Origin: Pseudomonas sp. PH1b
Lineage (GTDB): Bacteria > Pseudomonadota > Gammaproteobacteria > Pseudomonadales > Pseudomonadaceae
Length of the DNA: 64,000 nucleotides
Assembly (NCBI RefSeq): GCF_000633395.1
Contig: NZ_AYMU01000025.1
Coordinates: 1-64,000, forward strand
Reading direction: 5' to 3'
Every line of letters starts with the position of its first letter. The first letter of the stretch is position 1. Positions 51,815 to 61,216 of the stretch are shown one piece after another. Under the pieces are notes generated by a model. That model was not told where the DNA came from and ran no database searches. It saw only the letters and a list, made by a program, of their open reading frames with translations. The translations under genes and the position numbers were made by a program.

Positions 51815-52843
51815 TTGAAATGTCGTAGTGCACTGCCGTTGATCCTGTTCGCCTTGCTGCTGGGCTGCGATGCCTCGTCACCGGACGAGAAACTGAACCG
51901 AACCTTGCCCGACCTGAGCCTCGAACAGATCCTGCCCAAGGTCGAGGCCAGCCCCTACTGCACGCCGGACATGGACAGCGAATTGCTGCTCGGCCTCGGT
52001 ATGCGACTGATCGATGAGGACGAGGTGCTGTATGGCCCAGCCCGTACCTTGATGGCGAGCAAGGAAATAGACATGGCCCGCAGCTGCCTGATCATGGCGG
52101 CCCCCCGCTCCACCTCCAGCCTGTGCATCCTGGGCAAGATTGTCGGCTCCCGGCAACGCGACTATGACAAAAGCGAAGCCTTCAACTACGCCGCCTACGC
52201 CGCGAAGAAGAATGAGTCCTGCGCGGAAGCTGGCCTGTACGACATCTACAACGTCGGCAAGTTGGACCAGCCGCCGAACAAGGAGTTGGCCATGGCCTGG
52301 CTGGAACGCGCCGCCCGCCACGGCGACCAGGACTCGCAACAGGAGATGGTACGTAGCAGCGAACAGGACAATCTCCCGCAGGCCTACGCCTGGGCCCGTA
52401 CCCTCGATAACGCCCAAACGCTCGACGCGCTGAAACGCAAGATGAGCCCTCAGCAGATGGCCGAAGGCGAGCAGCACTACACCCGGCTGCTCAGCCAACT
52501 CACCCCCAAAAAGGATATTGAGCAGGCCCTGCGCCAGGACCTCATCGCCCTGGGCACGGGGGATCTGTACTACAGCTACCCGGAGGTGTTCGCGGGCATG
52601 TCGCCTGCGCAACGGCATGCTTTCGTGGCCCAGTTGGTGGACATGCAGGAGCTCTACCCGAAATTCCACACACGTGGCCAACTGGTGTCCTACGCCTTGA
52701 TCTCGCGCCTGGTGCAAAGCACCGGACCTGCCGTGGACCTGTGGCAGAACCCAGCGCTGCAGGCCTTGCTGGTGGACGATGACCTGAGCGTGGAAGACAC
52801 CGTAGCCAAGGCCAAGGCCATCCTGGCCAAGCGCAAACCATAA
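51815..52843 (+). CDS. Sel1-like lipoprotein, paralog 1 (TTG start)
   Basis: The 342-residue protein has a lipoprotein signal (CRSALPLILFALLLGC) and a conserved opening shared with the next gene (LPDLSLEQILPKVEASPYC). It has a Sel1-type helical pair (LAMAWLERAARHGDQDSQQE) and KMSPQQMAEGEQ in the C-terminal half. The start is TTG at 51815, preceded by CGATCAGGGA, as in its paralog. No enzymatic motif is visible. It is probably an envelope protein of a Pseudomonas-specific family of unknown function. Confidence 0.75.
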   Translation: MKCRSALPLILFALLLGCDASSPDEKLNRTLPDLSLEQILPKVEASPYCTPDMDSELLLGLGMRLIDEDEVLYGPARTLMASKEIDMARSCLIMAAPRSTSSLCILGKIVGSRQRDYDKSEAFNYAAYAAKKNESCAEAGLYDIYNVGKLDQPPNKELAMAWLERAARHGDQDSQQEMVRSSEQDNLPQAYAWARTLDNAQTLDALKRKMSPQQMAEGEQHYTRLLSQLTPKKDIEQALRQDLIALGTGDLYYSYPEVFAGMSPAQRHAFVAQLVDMQELYPKFHTRGQLVSYALISRLVQSTGPAVDLWQNPALQALLVDDDLSVEDTVAKAKAILAKRKP

Positions 52844-53077
52844 CCGGAGCGCCTGACGCTACTGGGTTTTCAGCCGCGGCCCAACAGCTGCTGCGGTTTC
52901 GGTTGTACGCCCTCTCAATCCCAGTAGAATGCGCGACCTTGAGCCCCCGGGCTCATGCAGCATGGAATCGCTGGCGTCGACACCCAAGCACGGAATGGCT
53001 AACGCTCCACCCTCTCCCGTCCTGTCCCTGCCTGATTTCATGCGCGTCTTTTTCATTCGCCGATCAGGGAATATCCA

Positions 53078-54103
53078 TTGAAATTGTTCAACGCGCTGCC
53101 ACTGGCATTGGCTGTCTTGCTGGCGGCCTGCGCCTCCACGGCTCCGGAAAACACCGAACCGAAAGTCCCCGAACTGAATGACACCTTGCCCAAGCTGACC
53201 CTGGAAAGCGTCTTGCCCAAGGTCACTGCCAACGAATACTGCAACCCGGCCATGGAGGCTGATCTGCTGTACGGCATCGGTTACAAGCTGAACGAGATCG
53301 AGGACTACAAGAACGCCAAGGGCTGCTTCGCCATGGCCGCGCCGCACTACACCCGGGCCTTCTGCTACCTGTCCACCACCACCGACCAGGAAACCGACAA
53401 GCCCAAGGCCGAGCGCGACCGCGAGTCCTTCAACTACATCGCCTACTCGGCCTCGCAGAACGACTGGTGCGCCGAGTACGGCATGTACGCCACCTACTGG
53501 TTCGGCGACAAGGACATTCCCAAAGACCGGGACCTGGCGGTGCGCTGGCTGGAGCGCTCGGCGTTGCACGGCAACCCGGAGCCGCAGCAGAGCCTGGCCG
53601 ACGCCGCCGAAGAATCCGGCGACCTGGTGAAGGCCTATGCCTGGCTGAAGATCATCGACAACACCGAGGACACCAGCCAGCTGGATGCCTTGAAAGGCAA
53701 GATGAGCCCGGAGCAACTGGCCGAAGGCGAACAGCGCTTTGCCGACCTCAAGAAGCGCGTGACCAGCAAGCAGGTGATGTACGACGAGGCGCGGGATGAG
53801 GAAGTGGCGATTTTCTCCGCCGAGATCCATTTCGATCTCCCCGACCTGTTCCAGGGCATGACCACGGCCGAGCGCCAGGCCTTTGTCAAAGCGGCCATTG
53901 CCAAGGCCCGGGACAGCGGCCAGTTCAAGCTGCACTACGCGGTGACTCAGTACATCATCGTCTCGCGCCTGGCCCAGCAGCGTTATCCCGGTGTCGACGT
54001 ACTGCAGAACCCGAAGCTGGTGGCCACCATCAACCACGTTGACGACGGCCTGGAAGCGGCGGCGAAGAAGTCCCTGGCGATCATGCAGAAAAGCTACAAA
54101 TAA
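53078..54103 (+). CDS. Sel1-like lipoprotein, paralog 2 (TTG start)
   Basis: The 341-residue protein starts with a lipoprotein signal (LFNALPLALAVLLAAC, Cys near residue 19). It aligns along its length with the preceding gene: LPKLTLESVLPKVTANEYC, LAVRWLERSALHGNPEPQQS, KMSPEQLAEGEQRF. The start is TTG at 53078 after TTCATTCGCCGATCAGGGA, the same upstream sequence as in paralog 1. The function is unknown; the tandem arrangement suggests a duplication that included the upstream control region. Confidence 0.78.
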   Translation: MKLFNALPLALAVLLAACASTAPENTEPKVPELNDTLPKLTLESVLPKVTANEYCNPAMEADLLYGIGYKLNEIEDYKNAKGCFAMAAPHYTRAFCYLSTTTDQETDKPKAERDRESFNYIAYSASQNDWCAEYGMYATYWFGDKDIPKDRDLAVRWLERSALHGNPEPQQSLADAAEESGDLVKAYAWLKIIDNTEDTSQLDALKGKMSPEQLAEGEQRFADLKKRVTSKQVMYDEARDEEVAIFSAEIHFDLPDLFQGMTTAERQAFVKAAIAKARDSGQFKLHYAVTQYIIVSRLAQQRYPGVDVLQNPKLVATINHVDDGLEAAAKKSLAIMQKSYK

Positions 54104-54118
54104 CCGCGCCCCACTGCC

Positions 54119-54530
54119 GTAGGAGCCGGCTTGCCGGCGAAGGGGCCCTTGAGTCTTGCATCGCCTGGCCCGGCGCCTTCGCTGGCAAGCCAGCACCTAC
54201 AACAGTCAGACAGACCGTGCAGTTCCCCGTAGGAGCCGGCTTGCCGGCGAAGAGGCCCTTGAGTCTTGCATCGCCTGGGCCGACGCCTTCGCTGGCAAGC
54301 CAGCTCCTACAGCAGTCAGACAGACCGTGCAGTTCCCTGTAGGAGCCGGCTTGCCGGCGAAGAGGCCCTTGAGTCTTGCATCGCCTGGCCCAGCGCCGTC
54401 GCTGGCAAGCCAGCTCCTACAACAGTCAGATAGACCGTGCAGTTCCCCGTAGGAGCCGGCTTGCCGGCGAAGGGGCCCGCAAGTCTTGCATCGCCTGGGC
54501 CGGCGCCTTCGCTGGCAAGCCAGCTCCTAC
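54119..54530. repeat. REP array, four units of 110 bases
   Basis: GTAGGAGCCGGCTTGCCGGCG starts at 54119, 54229, 54339 and 54449, each unit also containing the inverted TTCGCTGGCAAGCCAGC(T/A)CCTAC. Spacer sequence (CAGTCAGACAGACCGTGCAGTTCC) is nearly identical among units, so the array grew by tandem duplication. Confidence 0.93.
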
Positions 54531-54546
54531 ACGTGCCAGATCGCGC

Positions 54547-55407
54547 CTATTGAGGCTCTTGGTTGACGACGACGGTGCAGGTGATGCCGGCCGCCAGCAG
54601 TACGCCGTCCGGCACTTCGTCGATGTGGATGCGCACCGGTACGCGCTGGGCCAGGCGCACCCAGTTGAAGGTCGGGTTGACGTCGGCAATCAGTTCGCGG
54701 CTCTCCGGGTTGTCGCGGTCGTAGATGCCCCGGGAAATGCTTTCCACGTGGCCCTTGAGCACTTCGCCGCTCATCAGTTGCATGTCGGCCTTATCGCCCA
54801 CGCGCACGTGGGGCAGCTTGGTTTCTTCGAAGAAGCCGTAGACCCAGAACGAGTTCATGTCGACCACCGCCATCTTCGCCTCGCCAATGCGTGCGTAGTC
54901 GCCGCGGTGCACGTTGAGGTTGGTGACGTAGCCGTCCACCGCCGCCCGCACCTGGGTGCGTTTGAGGTTGAGTTCCGCCGCTTCCAGCTGGGCCTGGGCG
55001 TGCTGGTAGTCGGCCAGGGCCGAGTCGGCGATGTTGCCGGCGTCGTCGCGGTTTTCCTTGGAGATCACCAGGTTGTCCATGTCGGCGCGGCGCCGGGCGT
55101 TGACCTTGCGCATTTCCCAGGTGGCCTTTTTCGACGCCACCAGGGACTGCGCCTGCTTGACCGCGATCTGGTAGTGCTCGGGGTCGATCTGCATCAGCAG
55201 ATCGCCCTTGCGCACCAGTTGGTTGTCCTTGACCGGCACGTCCACCACTTCGCCGGTGACGTCGGCGGCGACGTTGATGATGTCCGCGCGCACCCGGCCG
55301 TCACGGGTCCAGGGGGTGTACATGTAGTGCTCCCACAGGGTGCGGCCGATCCACAGGGCCAGGGCCAGCACAAGCAGGGTGGCGAGCAGGCTGAAAAACT
55401 TTTTCAT
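54547..55407 (-). CDS. HlyD-family efflux periplasmic adaptor (AaeA-like)
   Basis: The 286-residue protein has an N-terminal anchor (FFSLLATLLVLALALWIGRT), WTRDGRVRADIINVAADVTG (first lipoyl half), a coiled-coil hairpin and VRAAVDGYVTNLNVHRGDYA (second half). It resembles AaeA/EmrA-type adaptors that pair with FUSC-domain pumps for aromatic acid efflux. It is the last gene of the NodT-FUSC-DUF1656-HlyD operon. REP array 54119-54530 lies just after it. Confidence 0.87.
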   Translation of the reverse strand: MKKFFSLLATLLVLALALWIGRTLWEHYMYTPWTRDGRVRADIINVAADVTGEVVDVPVKDNQLVRKGDLLMQIDPEHYQIAVKQAQSLVASKKATWEMRKVNARRRADMDNLVISKENRDDAGNIADSALADYQHAQAQLEAAELNLKRTQVRAAVDGYVTNLNVHRGDYARIGEAKMAVVDMNSFWVYGFFEETKLPHVRVGDKADMQLMSGEVLKGHVESISRGIYDRDNPESRELIADVNPTFNWVRLAQRVPVRIHIDEVPDGVLLAAGITCTVVVNQEPQ

Positions 55408-55417
55408 CGCGGGGGTC

Positions 55418-55618
55418 TCAACGGTAGACAGTGAGCGCCATGGCGCCGAACAGACAGCAGAACAGGCTCAGGCGCAGCAGCGCCGGGTGCCAGAAGAAGC
55501 GATACAGGTCATAGCCGGAAATGAACCGGTCCAGGGCCCAGGCCAGGGCCGCGGCGATGAAGAACATCAGGGTCATGGTGGGCATGTAAACGCCGTGGAA
55601 GGCGATTTCACGAGGCAT
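55418..55618 (-). CDS. DUF1656 (AaeX-like) small membrane protein
   Basis: The 66-residue protein starts MPREIAFHGVYMPTMTLMFF and has two hydrophobic segments, as in AaeX. Such genes lie between FUSC and HlyD genes in aromatic acid efflux operons. It overlaps the FUSC gene by 11 bases and precedes the adaptor by 10 bases. The role is unknown. Confidence 0.87.
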   Translation of the reverse strand: MPREIAFHGVYMPTMTLMFFIAAALAWALDRFISGYDLYRFFWHPALLRLSLFCCLFGAMALTVYR

Positions 55619-57815
55619 GTTCAAGTCCTTGGGGTGCAGGCAGCGCCGGCTTGGCCACGGCATAGGCCGCCAGCGGCGATTGCGGGTCGAGCAGTGAGGT
55701 ACGGATGAAGTGCAGGTAGCTCTTGACCCGGCGCAGGGCCGAGGTGTCGAAGTGCGGGGCGAAGGGCTCGTCGGTGGCCTGGACCCGGCTGATGGCGTGG
55801 TCCACGGCGATCAGCCCGCGCTCCAGGTTGCTCTGGCTCGGTTGCAGGAACAGCCGCACCAGGGAGCGGCCCATGACCCGGATCGCCTGGCGCCACGGCT
55901 GGGATTCGGCATAGGCCGGGTGCACCGGGAGAATCGCCTGTTCCTTGCGCAGCTCGATGATGGCGTGGCCGACCTCCAGCACCACGAACATCCAGCGCAG
56001 CAGTTCGCTCTGCACCTTGGGCTGGCCCACCGCCAGGCCATAGGCCTGGTGCAGCAGGTCGCGGGTGCGGCTCTCGAAGCTTGAGGCCAGGCCCTTGAGC
56101 TTGCCGCTGATGGCGTACACCACCTGGCCGCGCAGGTCCTGCTCCAGCCGCCGCCACAGCCAGCGGCTGTTGGGCGGCAGGATGATCGCCCCGGCCGCGG
56201 CGCAGACCAGCATGCCCATGACCATGGCGATGTAGTCGTTGATGAAGGTGTAGGGGTTGTAGATGGTCAGGTTGTCCGGCACCGAACCGGTGCTGAAGAA
56301 GATCAGCAGGCCCAGGCCGACCCCGGCGTACTTGGGCCGCGAGGCGAGGAATGAACCGAGCACGATCACCGGCGCCAGCATCAGGCACAGCAGCGGGAAG
56401 CCGTCGATCCAGGGGAACACGAAGAACATTTCGACGAAGCCCACCAGGGCGCCGATGAAAGTCCCGCAGGCCATCTGGAACGCCATGCGCTTGGGGTTCG
56501 GCGTGGCCGCCGACAGGCCGATGGTGGCGGCGGCGATCAGGGTCATGGTGGCGCCACTGGGCCAGGCGGTGGCCACCCAGTAGCTGCCCAGCACCACCAG
56601 CACGAAGGCCGCGCGGATGCCCGAGGCGGCGCAGGCCAGCCAGTTGGTCTGCGGGGTGTAGGGCTCGTCCCAGCGCTCGCGTTCGTGGCTGTGGTCGGCC
56701 AGGGAGGCGTGGGTCTGGGCGTAGCTGTGCATCTCGTCGACGAAGCGGTAGAGCAGCTCGTAGGCGGTGTGGAAATCCAGCTGCTCGGCGTCGCTCGGGC
56801 CGCTCTCCTGGAAGGCCGCCCGCAAGCTGCGCACCCGCGCCGGCAGCTCGGCCTTGTAGGCCGCCAGGGCCGTGGCCAGGCGCGCCGCGTCGGGGCTGGT
56901 CAGGGCACGGCCGGAGAAGCCGTCGAGCAGTTCCGCCAGGTCCTGCAGGCCGGGCTTGATGGCCGCCACCACGTGATCGGTGCCGCTGCTGCGCAGGCGT
57001 TCAAGCAACTGGTGCAAGGCGTTGAAGCGCGTGGTGATGCCCATGAACTCGCTGTTCAGGCGGCTCAGGCGGCCGTTGCGCCGGCGCATGTGCGGGTCTT
57101 CGAACACGGTGACGCTGCGCAGCCCTTCCAGGCCCACGGCTTCGGCAATGAAGCGCACGTTGCTGCTTTCGAAAATGTCGCGCTGGCTGCGCCCGCGCAG
57201 GCCGTCGGTGACGAACAGGGCGAACACCCCGAAGCGCTGGTACAGGGCGTTGCGCATGGCGGCACTGGCGGTTTGCGGCAGGATCGCGGCGCTGACCAGG
57301 GTCGAGCAGAGAATCCCCAGGGAAATCTCCAGCACCCGCCACACCGCCGCCATGAAGGCGCCTTCCGGATGGGCCAGGGCCGGCAGGCCGACCATGGCCG
57401 CGGTGTAGCCGGCGAGGACGAAACCGTAGGCGCGAAAGTTGCGGTAGCGCGCGGCACCGGCCGAACAGATGCCGACCCAGATCGCCAGGGAACCGAGGAA
57501 CAGCTCGGTGTTCTGGGCGAACAGGGCGATCAGCGCCACCATCACCGCCGAGCCGGCCAGGGTGCCGAGAAAGCGGTAGAAGCTCTTGGCGAACACCTGG
57601 CCGCTCTGCGGTTGCATGACGATGAACACGGTGATCATCGCCGTGCGCGGTTGCGGCAATTCCAGGCGCATGGCCAGCCACAGGGTGAGGAACGCGGCGG
57701 CCAGGACCTTGAAGATATAAACCCAGGTCACGCCGTCGCTGCGCGCCCAGTCGAAGAAACCCCGGCGCCATTCAAGGGAGTACAGCCAGCGCAAAGGGGC
57801 GGGCAAGGAAGTCAT
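55608..57815 (-). CDS. FUSC family efflux pump (AaeB-like)
   Basis: The 735-residue inner-membrane protein has two blocks of about five membrane segments each (start of the first: VYIFKVLAAAFLTLWLAMRLELPQPRTAMITVFIV; second: GIRAAFVLVVLGSYWVATAWP), each followed by a cytosolic helical region. This is the fusaric acid resistance/AaeB architecture. It would export aromatic acids or related compounds with the HlyD adaptor and NodT channel. It is 11 bases downstream of the OMF gene. Confidence 0.88.
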   Translation of the reverse strand: MTSLPAPLRWLYSLEWRRGFFDWARSDGVTWVYIFKVLAAAFLTLWLAMRLELPQPRTAMITVFIVMQPQSGQVFAKSFYRFLGTLAGSAVMVALIALFAQNTELFLGSLAIWVGICSAGAARYRNFRAYGFVLAGYTAAMVGLPALAHPEGAFMAAVWRVLEISLGILCSTLVSAAILPQTASAAMRNALYQRFGVFALFVTDGLRGRSQRDIFESSNVRFIAEAVGLEGLRSVTVFEDPHMRRRNGRLSRLNSEFMGITTRFNALHQLLERLRSSGTDHVVAAIKPGLQDLAELLDGFSGRALTSPDAARLATALAAYKAELPARVRSLRAAFQESGPSDAEQLDFHTAYELLYRFVDEMHSYAQTHASLADHSHERERWDEPYTPQTNWLACAASGIRAAFVLVVLGSYWVATAWPSGATMTLIAAATIGLSAATPNPKRMAFQMACGTFIGALVGFVEMFFVFPWIDGFPLLCLMLAPVIVLGSFLASRPKYAGVGLGLLIFFSTGSVPDNLTIYNPYTFINDYIAMVMGMLVCAAAGAIILPPNSRWLWRRLEQDLRGQVVYAISGKLKGLASSFESRTRDLLHQAYGLAVGQPKVQSELLRWMFVVLEVGHAIIELRKEQAILPVHPAYAESQPWRQAIRVMGRSLVRLFLQPSQSNLERGLIAVDHAISRVQATDEPFAPHFDTSALRRVKSYLHFIRTSLLDPQSPLAAYAVAKPALPAPQGLEHAS

Positions 57816-57826
57816 GGGAGCCTGCT

Positions 57827-59338
57827 TCAGTGGTCGAACACGGCCAGGGCCGCGGGAGTCTTGGGTGCCTCAAGGCGGTCTTGCGTGGGGACGTCGCGGC
57901 CGGCTTCAAGCCCGCCACCCAGGGCCGTCACCAGGTCCGCCTGGACGGTCAGGCGCGCGGCCTGTACCTGCTGCTGGATCTGCTGCTGGTGAAACAGCAG
58001 GCTCTGGGCGTTGAGCACGTTCAGGTAGTCGGTCAGGCCGCGCTGGAAGGCCACGGTGGCGATGTCGTAGGTCTTCTGCGCAGCGGCCACCGACTCGGCG
58101 GCAAAGGCTTGCTGCTTGTCCATGGACTCGCGGCGGATCAGCTGGTCGGAAATGCTTTTCAGCGCGTCCACCAGGGTCTGGTTGTACCGGGCCACAGCCA
58201 GGTCGTAGCCGGCCGCGGCTTCACCCAGCTGCGAGCGCAGGCGCCCGCCATCGAAGATCGGCAGGCTGATGGCCGGGCCGACGTTGTAGTTGAGCTTCTT
58301 GCCGGTGAGGAACTCCAGGGCCCCGCCACCGGTGGCCATGAAACCGATGCTGCCCACCAGGTCGACGTTGGGGTAGAAGCCGGCGTGGGCCACATCAATG
58401 CCGCGAGCCTGGGCCGCCACTTGCCAGCGGCTGGCGACCACGTCCGGGCGCTGCCCCAGCAGTTCGGCGGGCAGGGCCGAGGGCAGTTTCAGCGCCGCGC
58501 CCAGGGACAGCGTCGGCCGCTGCAACTGCGCGCCCTCTCCCGGGCCCTTGCCGGCCAGGGCCGCCAATTGGTTGCGGGTCAGGGCGATTTCTTCGTCCAG
58601 GGCGTCCAGCTGGCGATGGGTTTCCGGCAGCGGTGCCTCGGCCTGGCTGACCTCGAAATGGGTGCCGAGGCCGCCGTCCAGGCGCCGTTGCGCCAGTTCG
58701 AGAATCTGTTGCTGTTGCTTCAAGGTGGCCTGGACCACGTCGCGCTGGGCGAAGTGCAGGGACAGCTGGATATAGCTGCGCACCACATTGTTCACCAGTT
58801 CCAGCTGCGCTTGGCGGGCTTCGGCCACGCTCATGTGGGCCAGGTCCACGGCGCGCTCGGTGCTGTTGCTTTCCCGGCCCCAGAGGTCCAGGGCATAGCT
58901 CAAGCCCAGGGCGGCGTTGTTGTCCCAGGTGGTGCTGTTGGACAGGGCGCCGGGGCCGTAGAACTGATCGGTGGGCCAGTTGTGGCGCTTGAGAGTGGCG
59001 TCGCCCTTGATCTGCAGCGACTCGGCCGACTCGGCAATGCCGGCCAGGGCCTTGGCCTGGCGGACTCGGGCGGCGGCCATGGCCAGGCTCGGGCTGCCCT
59101 GCACGGCGAGGGTGATCCAGCGGTCCAGCTGCGGGTCGCCATAGGCCTGCCACCACTGGGCACTGGGCCAGTGGGCGTCCTGCGCGGCGCTCTGGATCGC
59201 CTCGTCGGTGGCCAATGTATTAGCGGGAAGTGTCTTGCCCTGTGGGGCAATGCCTCCGGTTCCGATGCAGCCGCTGATTGCTAACGATAAAGCCCAAACA
59301 CTGAGGGTCTTGAACCCTCTGCTGATGCGACGCGGCAC
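57827..59338 (-). CDS. NodT-family outer-membrane efflux lipoprotein
   Basis: The protein is a TolC/OprM-type channel with a lipoprotein signal (TLSVWALSLAISGC). It has duplicated OEP repeats (WWQAYGDPQLDRWITLAVQ; SYALDLWGRESNSTERAVDL; AELLGQRPDVVASRWQVAAQ). It supplies the outer-membrane exit of the FUSC/HlyD system. I chose GTG at 59338 (MPRRISRGFK) because it gives a canonical short n-region and has AGGA upstream. ATG at 59374 in the same frame is an alternative. It is first in the operon and divergent from the LysR gene. Confidence 0.85.
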   Translation of the reverse strand: MPRRISRGFKTLSVWALSLAISGCIGTGGIAPQGKTLPANTLATDEAIQSAAQDAHWPSAQWWQAYGDPQLDRWITLAVQGSPSLAMAAARVRQAKALAGIAESAESLQIKGDATLKRHNWPTDQFYGPGALSNSTTWDNNAALGLSYALDLWGRESNSTERAVDLAHMSVAEARQAQLELVNNVVRSYIQLSLHFAQRDVVQATLKQQQQILELAQRRLDGGLGTHFEVSQAEAPLPETHRQLDALDEEIALTRNQLAALAGKGPGEGAQLQRPTLSLGAALKLPSALPAELLGQRPDVVASRWQVAAQARGIDVAHAGFYPNVDLVGSIGFMATGGGALEFLTGKKLNYNVGPAISLPIFDGGRLRSQLGEAAAGYDLAVARYNQTLVDALKSISDQLIRRESMDKQQAFAAESVAAAQKTYDIATVAFQRGLTDYLNVLNAQSLLFHQQQIQQQVQAARLTVQADLVTALGGGLEAGRDVPTQDRLEAPKTPAALAVFDH

Positions 59339-59603
59339 TGCTGCGAATTCCTGAGATCGGGGGGAGAAGTACATCTCTCTTAGGCACCCGCTGACCGGCG
59401 TTCCAGACACCGCGATGGGCCTGGAGGCGCTTCACCGGCAAGCCGGGTCCTATAGATCGGCGCAATTCTAGGGTGGGCTCCGGTCGGCGATAAGGTGGGA
59501 TTCCTGTGAATCTTTGTTACCGTAAACGCGATAATCCCTTGGTCGCCTATCCAAGCCCCCGTAACTTCGTGTCACAATTTGCCATCTCCCCTGAGAGCAC
59601 CCC

Positions 59604-60572
59604 ATGGACACCTTGCAAAACATGCGCGCGTTCTGTTGTGTTGCCGAAGCCGGCAGCTTCACGGCCGCCGCGGTACAGCTGGACACCACCACCGCCAACG
59701 TCTCGCGCGCCGTCTCCAACCTCGAGGCGCACCTGCAAACCCGTCTGCTCAACCGCACCACCCGACGCATCGCCCTGACCGAGGCCGGCAAGCGCTACCT
59801 GCTGCGCTGCGAGCAGATCCTGGCCTACGTCGAAGAAGCCGAGGCCGAGGCCAGCGACGCCCACGCCCGCCCCGCCGGGCAGTTGAAAGTGCACACCATG
59901 ACCGGCATCGGCCAGCACTTCGTGATCGACGCCATCGCCCGCTACCGCAAGACCCACCCGGACGTGACCTTCGACCTGACCCTGGCCAACCGCGTACCGG
60001 ACCTGCTGGACGAGGGCTACGACGTGTCCATCGTGCTCGCCAGCGAACTGCCGGATTCGGGGTTCGTCTCCCAGCGTCTGGGCATCACCTACAGCATCGT
60101 CTGCGCCTCGCCGGCCTACGTGAAAGCCAACGGCTGCGCGCACAAGCCCAGCGACCTGCTGAACCACGCCTGCCTGCGCCTGGTGAGCCCGGTGATTCCC
60201 CTGGAGAAATGGACCTTCGACGGCCCGGAAGGCCAGGAGATGGTCACCATCAACAGCTCGCCGTTCCTGGTGAACTCTGCCGATGCGATGAAGACCGCGA
60301 TCATCAGTGGCATGGGGGTTGGCGTGCTGCCGGTGTACGCCGCCATCGAGGGCCTGCGCAACGGCACCCTGGTGCGGATGATGCCCCAGTACCGCTCCCA
60401 GGAACTGAACCTGTACGCCATCTACCCGTCGCGCCAGTACCTGGATGCCAAGATCAAGACCTGGGTCGAATACTTGCGCGGCTCCCTGCCGGAAATCCTC
60501 GCGGCGCACCAGGCGGAACTGGCGGCGTACGAGCTGAGCAGCAGCCTGACCGGCGCCCGCCTGGCCAATTGA
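59604..60572 (+). CDS. LysR-type regulator divergent from the FUSC efflux operon
   Basis: The 322-residue protein has an N-terminal HTH (MRAFCCVAEAGSFTAAAVQL, TTTANVSRAVSNLEAHL) and an AaeR/DmlR-like substrate-binding fold (GQLKVHTMTGIGQHFVIDAI). Its position, divergent from the efflux operon, is typical of LysR proteins that activate such pumps in response to an aromatic ligand. The shared intergenic region is about 230-265 bases. Confidence 0.88.
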   Translation: MDTLQNMRAFCCVAEAGSFTAAAVQLDTTTANVSRAVSNLEAHLQTRLLNRTTRRIALTEAGKRYLLRCEQILAYVEEAEAEASDAHARPAGQLKVHTMTGIGQHFVIDAIARYRKTHPDVTFDLTLANRVPDLLDEGYDVSIVLASELPDSGFVSQRLGITYSIVCASPAYVKANGCAHKPSDLLNHACLRLVSPVIPLEKWTFDGPEGQEMVTINSSPFLVNSADAMKTAIISGMGVGVLPVYAAIEGLRNGTLVRMMPQYRSQELNLYAIYPSRQYLDAKIKTWVEYLRGSLPEILAAHQAELAAYELSSSLTGARLAN

Positions 60573-60601
60573 GCCGAGGGGCGACCTCGCCAACCGCCCC
60601 T

Positions 60602-61116
60602 GTAGGAGCCGGCTTGCCGGCGAAGAGGCCCGCAAGACGTGCATCGCCCCGGCCGACGCCTTCGCTGGCAAGCCAGCTCCTACACAAGCCAGCGCCTACG
60701 AGGTGACGCGCTTGCGCCCTCCGCCCTGCTGCCCCCTCCCGTAGGAGCCGGCTTGCCGGCGAAGAGGCCCGCAAGACATGCATCGCCCCGGCCGACGCCT
60801 TCGCTGGCAAGCCAGCTCCTACACAAGCCAGCTCCTACGAGGTGACGCGCTTGCGCCCCCCGTCCTGCTGCCCCCTCCTGTAGGAGCCGGCTCGCCGGCG
60901 AAGAGGCCCGCAAGACATGCATCGCCCCGACCGACGCCTTCGCTGGCAAGCCAGCTCCTACACAAGCCAGCGCCTACGAGGCGACACGCTTGTGCCCTCC
61001 GTCCTTCAGCCCCCTCCCGTAGGAGCCGGCTTGCCGGCGAAGAGGCCCGCAAGACATGCATCGCCCCGGCCGACGCCTTCGCTGGCAAGCCAGCTCCTAC
61101 ACAAGCCAGCTCCTAC
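60602..61116. repeat. REP array, four units of 139 bases
   Basis: GTAGGAGCCGGCT(T/C)GCCGGCGAAGAGGCCC starts at 60602, 60741, 60880 and 61019, each followed by an inverted TTCGCTGGCAAGCCAGCTCCTAC and a spacer (ACACAAGCCAG..CTACGAGG.GAC.CGCTTG). The spacer differs from that of the 110-base arrays, so this is an independent expansion. Confidence 0.93.
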
Positions 61117-61216
61117 ACAGGTCAGTGCCTGTGCGGCCTGAGCCGGCACCCTTTGGCAGCGGCGGCAAAAATGTTAGCTTGCTTGGCATTCTCCCCGCCT
61201 GACGAGCCTTCACGCG

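Noticed and set aside
60602..61116. CRISPR-like regular repeats
   Set aside because: Units are whole REP doublets with near-identical spacers and 110 or 139 base periods; there are no unique spacers and no cas genes.
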